DNA of 5,638 nt from an uncultured Flavobacterium sp. GTDB taxonomy: Bacteria; Bacteroidota; Bacteroidia; Flavobacteriales; Flavobacteriaceae. Below the pieces are notes generated by a model. It made no database searches, was not told where the DNA came from, and worked only from the letters and a program-made list of their open reading frames with translations. The stretch covers positions 1 to 5,638 of the forward strand of contig CAMPIZ010000134.1 of assembly GCA_946886675.1 (NCBI GenBank), read 5' to 3'. Every line of letters begins with the position of its first letter. Position 1 is the stretch's first letter. The position numbers and the translations under genes are program-made. Below are positions 1-5,638 of this stretch, piece by piece.

Positions 1-1646
1 GCCTGAGGTGTAATATCCGACTTATCAAATTCAAAATAAATTGGATTTATATCCACTTTCTCTACATTATCTTCTTTCTTAACTAAGTCATCATAGTTTG
101 AAAGCTCAAAATCAATATTCTTAATTTCTTCATTATGCTTTTTGCTCGTTTCCAGCTCCTTACTTTCTGTAGTATGATTAGGCTTAGATGCTTCCACTTT
201 TATTTTAGACCCGCAAGGCACTTCTATCGAGTAAGTACCGTCTTCCTTTGTCTTAACAGAAGCAATAACATCCCCAAATTCATCATATATCTTAATATCT
301 GCCTGATTTATTGGTACTTTATATTTCAGGTTCGTTACCTTACCGGAAACTATCTGATTGCATGGCGGCTCCTGCCTTGTAAAATAGTAAATATCATCAT
401 CACCCTTACCTCCCTTTCTGCTCGAAGAGAAATATCCGTATTTTTTACCCTTATCGATTATATAAGAAAAGTCGTCCACATTGCTATTAATGGGCTTGCC
501 AAGGTTTTTAGGCTCCGAAAACTCATTATCTTTTATAAGGCTGCTTTCAAAAATATCAAGACCGCCAAGACCGTAGTGCCCATCTGAAGAAAAGTATAAA
601 ATACTATCGTTTATAAAAGGGAACATTTCCCTCCCTGCCGTATTTATAGTACTACCCAGGTTTTTAACATCGCCCAATTTACCATCATCAAAAATGCGGG
701 CAACATAAATATCTGTATCTCCATACCCACCAGGCATATCAGAAGCAAAAAACAGCCATTTACCATCAGAGCTAACAGCAGGATGCCCTACAGAATACTC
801 TTTACTGTTAAAAGGAAGTTTTTCTTTTTTGCTTAGTTTATCCCCTTCAATAGTACCTTTGATAATTTCAAAATTTGCAGTGTTTTCTTCATTTGTAATA
901 AGCTTATCACTTGGCTTTACAATATTAGCCGAATAATAAACTGTTTTCAAATCCGGCATAAAGGATACTGTAGCATTATGATATTGCGTTTGCTCATCAG
1001 GCAAAAACTTTTGTGCATTAAATAAGGAACCATCTTCCGCATTTCTGTCGGCTACATAAAGCTCCAGATAAGGCTGCTCGTTCCATGAATAGGTTTTGCC
1101 GCCTACCTCTGTAGTATCCCTGCTGGATGAAAAAACAACCTGATTACCATAGAAGGCAGTACCAAAATCAGCTTTATCACTGTTTGAAGCCAGATTGCTT
1201 ATTGAATAATTAGATGGCGCTGCATCAATACTGTCAAGATAAGCCCGCTGTTTCCTAAACCTTTCAATCATAGCCTGATCTCCTTTTTGTTCAAGGTGGT
1301 TTTTTACCAGTTCATCAGCTTTTTGATAATCCTCTGCAGCTCTAAGGCTTTGTATGTAACGATTAAAATGGTTTTCGTCCATGTTATCTGCAAGTATAGT
1401 ATGCAGTTTGGTATACCATCTTAACGCACTGCCATGATTGCCTGTATAATAATAAGAATCTGCTACCCTGGTTATGGTTTCAGTACCGGGATTGGGTTCT
1501 TCCGCAAGATATTCTTCATAAGCTTTAGCTGCATCAACATAAGCAAAGTCGGCAAAAAGCCTGTCGGCTTTCTTAAGCTGTCGCTGCTGTGCCAGGCCTG
1601 ATGTTACGCAAAGTAGTAAGCTGAATAAAAATAATATTTTCTTCAT
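1..1646 (-). CDS. OmpA-family protein with TPR, PD40 propeller and regulatory-like domain (PorE-like), 3' end cut by window edge
   Basis: Translating down from the ATG at 1646 gives 548 codons with no stop, leaving the window inside an OmpA domain. Residues 1-19 (MKKILFLFSLLLCVTSGLA) form a signal peptide, probably cut before QQ. About 20-130 is helical and TPR-like. Five PD40 propeller motifs follow at about 170 (VVFSSSRD), 236 (VYYSAN), 297 (WLFFASD), 350 (LYFSSDG) and 405 (YFSSSRKGG). A carboxypeptidase-regulatory-like beta domain starts at Cys429, with VSGKV after it, DGTYSIEVPC near 470-478, and Cys429/Cys478 as a plausible disulfide. A charged linker leads to the OmpA_C start at 536-548 (IYFEFDKSDITPQ); the peptidoglycan-binding residues lie outside the window. 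This domain order matches PorE of Porphyromonas gingivalis, a periplasmic T9SS component that binds peptidoglycan. The start is 11 bp after the porP/sprF-like stop, so the two are very probably cotranscribed. Inferred role: anchoring the upstream outer-membrane protein or its cargo to the cell wall. Whether it is the core PorE or a cassette paralogue cannot be told here. Confidence 0.93.
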   Translation of the reverse strand, partial: MKKILFLFSLLLCVTSGLAQQRQLKKADRLFADFAYVDAAKAYEEYLAEEPNPGTETITRVADSYYYTGNHGSALRWYTKLHTILADNMDENHFNRYIQSLRAAEDYQKADELVKNHLEQKGDQAMIERFRKQRAYLDSIDAAPSNYSISNLASNSDKADFGTAFYGNQVVFSSSRDTTEVGGKTYSWNEQPYLELYVADRNAEDGSLFNAQKFLPDEQTQYHNATVSFMPDLKTVYYSANIVKPSDKLITNEENTANFEIIKGTIEGDKLSKKEKLPFNSKEYSVGHPAVSSDGKWLFFASDMPGGYGDTDIYVARIFDDGKLGDVKNLGSTINTAGREMFPFINDSILYFSSDGHYGLGGLDIFESSLIKDNEFSEPKNLGKPINSNVDDFSYIIDKGKKYGYFSSSRKGGKGDDDIYYFTRQEPPCNQIVSGKVTNLKYKVPINQADIKIYDEFGDVIASVKTKEDGTYSIEVPCGSKIKVEASKPNHTTESKELETSKKHNEEIKNIDFELSNYDDLVKKEDNVEKVDINPIYFEFDKSDITPQ

Positions 1647-1657
1647 AGTCTTAATTT

Positions 1658-2590
1658 TTAGAAAAATCTTGGGGATTTAACACGTTTGTTTTTTGGCAGC
1701 AGTTCAAATCTAAGGATAACCTCATGTGAACCATCGTTGTATTTATTAAACTCTGTTACCGTATAGTCATAAGAGTAACCCGCAAATATCCCTCTTGTTA
1801 TCTGAAATCCTGCAAGTGCACTTACAGAGTCGTCCCATCTGTAAGATGCTCCCAGCGTAAGCTTTTCATATAGTAAAAAATTGGCAGAAACATCTACAGT
1901 TACCGGAGCTCCTGATACTATTTTACCAAGAACGGCAGGCTTAAATTTTAAATTATCAGAAATATCAAATACATAGCCTCCCATAACATAATAATGAAGC
2001 CTGTCTGAAACAGTAGATTCCTGCACATCATCATAATAATCAGATCTTATAAAACTCGGCACAGAAATACCGGCATACATCCTGTCGGTGTAATAATAAA
2101 TCCCGGCTCCAACTGTAGGTGTGGTTCTGTTATTAATATTTGTATTGAGCAATGGATCGTTATTCTGATAGTAAATACCTTTAGACCAGTCTATATCCAA
2201 CACCCTAACACCGGCTTTAAGCCCGAATGATATATTGGATTCATATCCTACAGGTATTATATAAGAAAAGTTAGCATTTGCAAAAAACTCCTGGGAAGGA
2301 CCCAGCTTATCATTAACTACACTAAGCCCCAGGCCCACACGCTCATTAAAAACAGGCGAGTGTAAGGTAAATGCCTGCGTTGTTGGAGCCCCATCTATAC
2401 CTACCCATTGCGAGCGGTGCTGTAGCACGCCTTCAAGATGGCCAACGGTACCCGTATAGCCCGGATTTACAGTGAGTGCATTATACATATACTGGGTATA
2501 TTGAGCTTCCTGCTGTGCTGTTGCAGAAATTGCTGCAAAAACAAATGCAATAAGGAAGTATTTTTTTAGAAATGTTGAATCTATTTTCAT
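1658..2590 (-). CDS. Type IX secretion system membrane protein, PorP/SprF family
   Basis: This is a complete 310-residue protein, the usual size for the family. A signal peptide covers about residues 1-25 (Lys-rich start, hydrophobic core, cleavage near SATA/QQ). Family landmarks follow: YTQYMYNALTVNPGYTG near the mature N-terminus, then LQHRSQWVGIDGAPTTQAF, then SPVFNERVGLGLSVVNDKLG, then alternating strands typical of an outer-membrane beta-barrel. The end is also typical: GYSYDYT, GSHEVILRF, and a terminal SPRFF whose last Phe fits the barrel-assembly signal. In Flavobacterium johnsoniae, SprF is needed to secrete the adhesin SprB, and SprF-like paralogues are often encoded beside proteins with type B sorting domains. 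The gene here directly follows such a protein, so it is probably that protein's dedicated secretion or attachment partner (inference). The ATG at 2590 is chosen because it gives a proper signal peptide; no Shine-Dalgarno sequence is visible, as is normal in Bacteroidota. No symbol is given because genomes carry many paralogues. Confidence 0.96.
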   Translation of the reverse strand: MKIDSTFLKKYFLIAFVFAAISATAQQEAQYTQYMYNALTVNPGYTGTVGHLEGVLQHRSQWVGIDGAPTTQAFTLHSPVFNERVGLGLSVVNDKLGPSQEFFANANFSYIIPVGYESNISFGLKAGVRVLDIDWSKGIYYQNNDPLLNTNINNRTTPTVGAGIYYYTDRMYAGISVPSFIRSDYYDDVQESTVSDRLHYYVMGGYVFDISDNLKFKPAVLGKIVSGAPVTVDVSANFLLYEKLTLGASYRWDDSVSALAGFQITRGIFAGYSYDYTVTEFNKYNDGSHEVILRFELLPKNKRVKSPRFF

Positions 2591-2617
2591 ACTAAAACAT
2601 ATTTTATTAATTGATAG

Positions 2618-2648
2618 TTTAAGGCAGCAGCCGGGCTGCTGCCTTATA
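2618..2648 (-). terminator. Intercistronic GC-rich hairpin (weak or partial terminator, or mRNA-stability element)
   Basis: A perfect 12-bp inverted repeat (aaggcagcagcc at 2621-2632, ggctgctgcctt at 2634-2645) lies 11 bp past the TAA of the repetitive protein gene and 30 bp before the start of the PorP/SprF-family gene. Realistically this folds as an 11-bp stem with a 3-nt loop, plus an A-T pair at 2620/2646. In the minus-strand transcript the hairpin is followed by UUAAACUAUC, not a real U tract, so it does not meet the usual rule for an efficient intrinsic terminator. An attenuator or a transcript-processing or 3'-end protecting hairpin fits equally well. The structure is certain; its function is inferred. 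Confidence 0.5.
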
Positions 2649-2656
2649 AACCATTA

Positions 2657-5638
2657 TTATCTCATTATATACAGCCAGCCTGTTTTTACTTCACCTTCAA
2701 CCTCAAGAACATAATAGTAGGTCCCAACAGGAAGTTTCTCATTCCTCTTAACCACACCGTCAACATTTGCAGTACCGTCCCAATCGTTGGCATAACCAGA
2801 AGTTTTAAATACGGCGGAACCGTATCTGTTATATACTTCCAGCGTGTTGTCCGGGTAAAACTCTATACAGTCTATCCTGAATGTGTCGTTAATACCATCG
2901 CCATTTGGCGTAAACTCATTGTACACAGTTAAGCAGGAAGGTTCAACCGAAGCTGAAGCTTCATTATTGGCAGAATTCCTGTCTAAAGGAGATGAAGTTT
3001 GTACAGTAACTACATTTGTATATCCGCCTCCAAAAAGCACCTGAGTAACAAGCTGCATTACCGCCGATTCTCCCGGCTGCAACACAGGTATTGTCCATAT
3101 ACTGCTTATTTCATTAAAACTACCGTGTGTAAGCTGTACATTAACAAATTCATATCCATCCGGAATCTGCTCAAGGACTATAACATCTGTAAAGACACTT
3201 TCTCCCGAATTTGTAACGGTGATTGTAAAAATAACATTTTCACCAATAAGCGGATTAAAATTGTTAACTGTTTTACTAATAGTAATATCTGCACAGCTTG
3301 TTATGTTTACATCAAGCGAAGCTTCTGTTGTAGACGCGCAGCCGTTTGCATCGGTATAGGAAACAGTAATATTTCCTGTCCCTATTGTATTCCAAACAAC
3401 TGTTACAGTATTATCTGTAGCAGTACCGCCTGCAACTATATCTCCTCCTGTAACTGTCCATACATAATCTGTATTTCCGGCTTCTGTAGTATATGTTACT
3501 TCTACTCCAAAGCAGGTTTCTGTACCTCCCCCGGTAATAGTAGCTTCGCCGGTTCCAAATATATTAACCGTTACCGCCAGTCTTACAAGGCTCTCACAAC
3601 CCGCATTTATAATAGATGCATAGTAAGTAGCCCCGTCTGTAAGCGGTTCGTCGTCCGCCAATGGCGTACCTCCTGTAGGGGTATCATACCATATAACACC
3701 GGATTGGTTTACCTGTATATCTGCCACAGTAGGATTATCTGCTGCACAGAAATCCTGAGTGGTATCTGGTATGGTAGGTGTAATACCATTATTAACATTT
3801 ACTCCTATTTCCAGCCTTTCGAAGCTTTCACAGCCCGTTACAGGATCTATATAAGTAACATAATAAGAGGCACCATCTACAAGCGGGGTATCTGCTGCCA
3901 GCGGATTACCTCCTGTTGGCGTGCTGTAGAATAATATTTCCGCCTGGTTAACCTGTATATCTGAAACTGTAGGCATATCAACCGCGCAGAAATCCTGCAT
4001 ATCATCGTTGGTTGTAGCTTTAATACCTTCATTCACTGTTACAGTTACTGCCAGCCTTACCGCGCTCTCACAGCCAGATGGGGTTTGTAGCGAGGCATAA
4101 TATGTTGTGCCTGATACAAGGGCCGTACCCGCGTTAACCACATTACCATCTGAAGGAGAATCGTACCATGTAATATTTGGTTCATTTACCTGTATGTCAG
4201 CTACTATTGGCATATCTACTGCGCAGAAATCCTGAGTAGCGTCGGTAGTAGTAGGTGTCGCGCCGTTTTCGATTGTAACAGTTACTTCCAGCCTTACTGC
4301 ACTTGCACAGCCATCAGCATCGGTAAGACTTCCATAGTAAATCATTCCGTTTACCAGCGAGGCTGTGTCCTGTATTGGCGAGCCACCTGTGGCAGTTGCG
4401 TACCAAACTACCCCTGTTTCATTAACCTGTATATCGGCTACTGTAGGCATATCCACAGAACAGAACGTTTGTGTAGCGTTATTTGTAGTAGGTGTAGTAC
4501 CGTTGCTAAGGTTAACGGTTATTGCAAGCCTTACAAAGCTTTCGCAGCCGGTAACCGGATCTGTATAAGAAGCATAGTATACCATGTTATCAACTAACGG
4601 AGTTCCTGCAGTGACAACAGTACCACCCGTATCGGCAGTATAATACACTACTCCGGATTCGTTAATCTGAATATCTTCTATAGTTGGGTTATCTGCAACA
4701 CAGAATGTTTGTGTATCATCTGATGTTGTAGGTGTCATACCTTCATTAACTGTAACAGTAACTGCAAGCCTGGTATTGCTTTCGCAGTTTCCGTTCATTA
4801 TGGAAGCATAATATGTTGTGCCATCTGTTAGAGCTGTTACATCAGGAACCTGAGTACCTCCTGTAGCAGCATCATACCAAATTACACCTGTTTCATTTAC
4901 CTGAATATCGGCCACTGTTGGAATATCAACCGCGCAGAAATCCTGAGTGGCATCTGTTGTGGTTGGTGTAGGTACATCTCCTACACTTATGGTAACTGCC
5001 AATCTTACAGAGCTTTCACAGCCTGAAGCTGCATCGGTAAGCGATGCATAGTATGTTGTACCATTTACAAGAGATGTATTATCAGCTACCACAGTACCTC
5101 CGGTTGCAGCATCATACCAGGTTACTCCAGATTCATTTACCTGAATATCAGCCACCGTTGGCATATCCACTGTACAAAAATCCTGCGTGGTATCTGTAGT
5201 AGTTGGTGTAGGCGCATCATCAATATTTATTGTAACAGCAAGCCTTACAGAACTTTCACAACCTGAAACTGCATCAGTAAGCGATGCATAATAAATTGAA
5301 CCATCTGTAAGCATTGTGGTTTCAGTAACAACAGTACCTCCAGTTGCGGCATCATACCAAATTACCCCAGTTTCATTTACCTGAATATCGGCTACCGTTG
5401 GCATATCCACTGCACAGAAATCCTGAGTGGCATCTGTAGTAGTTGGTGTAGCCGCATCATCAATATTTACTGTAACTGCAAGCCTCACAGAACTTTCACA
5501 GCCTGAGGCCGCATCGGTAAGCGATGCGTAATATGTTGAATCATCTGTAAGCGGTGTATTATCAGCTACAACAGTACCTCCGTTTGCGGCATCATACCAG
5601 GTTACCCCGGATTCATTCACCTGAATATCAGCTACCGT
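2657..5638 (-). CDS. Large repetitive cell-surface or secreted protein with Ig-like repeats and type B T9SS sorting domain, 5' end cut by window edge
   Basis: The frame is open from the right edge to a TAA at 2659-2657, giving 993 C-terminal residues. The GTG at 5620 sits inside a repeat unit (DIQVNES) and is not a start; the true N-terminus is outside. Residues 1-698 are nine tandem Ig-like units of 78-80 residues (first one partial), resembling the Ig_7-type domain common in CHU_C proteins. Each has TQDFC.VDMPTVADIQVN, WYD..TGGT, YYASLTD and GCESSVRLAVTV. Residues 699-782 form a PKD-like domain (ETCFGVEVTY, YVWTVTGGDI, VSYTDANGCAS). Residues 783-902 are a DUF11-type domain (ISKTVNNFNPLIGENVIFTI, PLDRNSANNEA). 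Residues 903-993 are the type B sorting domain (NEFTPNGDGINDTF). Known for the family: Sec export, then T9SS passage across the outer membrane, often with SprF-like help. Inferred role: surface adhesin or filament comparable in layout to SprB. It heads the visible part of a likely operon with the PorP/SprF-family gene 66 bp downstream. Ligand and total length are unknown. Confidence 0.95.
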   Translation of the reverse strand, partial: TVADIQVNESGVTWYDAANGGTVVADNTPLTDDSTYYASLTDAASGCESSVRLAVTVNIDDAATPTTTDATQDFCAVDMPTVADIQVNETGVIWYDAATGGTVVTETTMLTDGSIYYASLTDAVSGCESSVRLAVTINIDDAPTPTTTDTTQDFCTVDMPTVADIQVNESGVTWYDAATGGTVVADNTSLVNGTTYYASLTDAASGCESSVRLAVTISVGDVPTPTTTDATQDFCAVDIPTVADIQVNETGVIWYDAATGGTQVPDVTALTDGTTYYASIMNGNCESNTRLAVTVTVNEGMTPTTSDDTQTFCVADNPTIEDIQINESGVVYYTADTGGTVVTAGTPLVDNMVYYASYTDPVTGCESFVRLAITVNLSNGTTPTTNNATQTFCSVDMPTVADIQVNETGVVWYATATGGSPIQDTASLVNGMIYYGSLTDADGCASAVRLEVTVTIENGATPTTTDATQDFCAVDMPIVADIQVNEPNITWYDSPSDGNVVNAGTALVSGTTYYASLQTPSGCESAVRLAVTVTVNEGIKATTNDDMQDFCAVDMPTVSDIQVNQAEILFYSTPTGGNPLAADTPLVDGASYYVTYIDPVTGCESFERLEIGVNVNNGITPTIPDTTQDFCAADNPTVADIQVNQSGVIWYDTPTGGTPLADDEPLTDGATYYASIINAGCESLVRLAVTVNIFGTGEATITGGGTETCFGVEVTYTTEAGNTDYVWTVTGGDIVAGGTATDNTVTVVWNTIGTGNITVSYTDANGCASTTEASLDVNITSCADITISKTVNNFNPLIGENVIFTITVTNSGESVFTDVIVLEQIPDGYEFVNVQLTHGSFNEISSIWTIPVLQPGESAVMQLVTQVLFGGGYTNVVTVQTSSPLDRNSANNEASASVEPSCLTVYNEFTPNGDGINDTFRIDCIEFYPDNTLEVYNRYGSAVFKTSGYANDWDGTANVDGVVKRNEKLPVGTYYYVLEVEGEVKTGWLYIMR
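2660..2932 (-). other. Segment encoding type B T9SS C-terminal sorting domain (CHU_C / gliding-motility C-terminal domain)
   Basis: These 91 codons end the large repetitive protein. Visible hallmarks in order are NEFTPNGDGINDTFRI, IEFYPDNTLEVYNRYG, VFKTSGYANDWDG, LPVGTYYYVLEV and a final KTGWLYIMR. This matches the TIGR04131 / CHU_C pattern of type B signals, which differ from the more common type A signals in sequence and usually require an SprF-like helper for secretion. The domain looks intact, with no missing hallmark, so the protein should be a competent T9SS cargo. Confidence 0.95.
3545..5638 (-). repeat. Tandem array of ~240-bp coding repeats (eight full units, one partial)
   Basis: Units in reading order: 5638-5450 (partial), 5449-5210, 5209-4970, 4969-4736, 4735-4496, 4495-4259, 4258-4022, 4021-3782 and 3781-3545. 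They encode 80, 80, 78, 80, 79, 79, 80 and 79 residues for the eight complete units. Length changes fall in the loop before the second cysteine and never break the frame. Two cysteines are kept in every complete unit, one in the FC motif near position 12 and one in the GCES motif near position 64, probably an intradomain disulfide. Upstream units (toward 5638) are far more alike at both DNA and protein level than downstream ones. For example, the first visible units share WYDAA.GGTVV, while the eighth has FYSTPTGGNPL. The array runs past the window edge, so the total copy number is unknown. Confidence 0.95.

Noticed and set aside
135..587. 150-codon open frame on the plus strand
   Set aside because: It overlaps the OmpA-family gene, whose minus-strand frame is continuous and has clear domains. 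The plus-strand product has no family features.
1647..1657. Separate promoter or terminator between the PorP/SprF-family gene and the OmpA-family gene
   Set aside because: Only 11 AT-rich bases, with no room for a promoter and no hairpin; best explained as an operon junction.
2594..2601. TATGTTTT on the minus strand, resembling the Bacteroidota -7 element (TAnnTTTG)
   Set aside because: It ends 3 nt before the PorP/SprF-family ATG, so transcription would start at or inside the start codon, the final G is missing, and I see no good TTG at -33. Cotranscription from upstream is simpler.
2999..3934. 311-codon open frame on the plus strand
   Set aside because: It is antisense to the repetitive protein gene, with a Cys/Ile/Asn/Tyr-rich composition and no recognisable domain. 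It stays open because the coding repeats carry the same stop-free antisense phase.
4365..4568. 67-codon open frame on the plus strand
   Set aside because: Shadow of the repeat array on the opposite strand, with no start context or domain.
5618..5620. GTG as start codon of the repetitive protein
   Set aside because: It lies inside the conserved repeat motif DIQVNES, and the frame continues open to the window edge with six further repeat-consistent codons. The gene is 5'-truncated here.
3545..5638. CRISPR array or non-coding satellite
   Set aside because: The period is about 240 bp, the repeats are imperfect, there are no spacers, and the reading frame is kept through every unit with protein-level conservation.

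Overview
The window reads as part of a Bacteroidota genome, most likely Flavobacteriaceae. The DNA is AT-rich, starts lack Shine-Dalgarno sequences, and all three genes belong to type IX secretion system (T9SS) families found only in this phylum. All three lie on the minus strand in one direction, so the biological reading order runs from base 5638 down to base 1. No gene-free stretch exceeds 66 bp.

5638-2657: the C-terminal 993 residues of a very large secreted protein whose N-terminus lies beyond the right edge. It has an array of about 80-residue Ig-like repeats (one partial, eight complete), a PKD-like domain, a DUF11-type domain and a type B (CHU_C / gliding-motility-associated) T9SS sorting domain. 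2656-2591: a 66-bp spacer with a strong GC-rich hairpin just after the stop codon. 2590-1658: a complete 310-residue PorP/SprF-family outer-membrane protein. 1657-1647: an 11-bp gap. 1646-1: the first 548 residues of an OmpA-family protein with signal peptide, TPR region, five-motif PD40 propeller, carboxypeptidase-regulatory-like domain and the start of an OmpA peptidoglycan-binding domain, cut by the left edge.

The three genes make a coherent cassette: a type B T9SS cargo, then the SprF-like partner that such cargo is known to need (as SprF does for SprB in Flavobacterium johnsoniae), then a PorE-like protein that could tie the outer-membrane assembly to peptidoglycan. Family assignments are firm. 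That these three proteins work together is inferred from order, spacing and family knowledge. This cassette type is already known in Flavobacteriia, so I do not claim a wholly new system. The less ordinary points are the repeat array (graded divergence, near absence of lysine, possible two-unit alternation), the intercistronic hairpin and the PorE-like architecture of the third gene.
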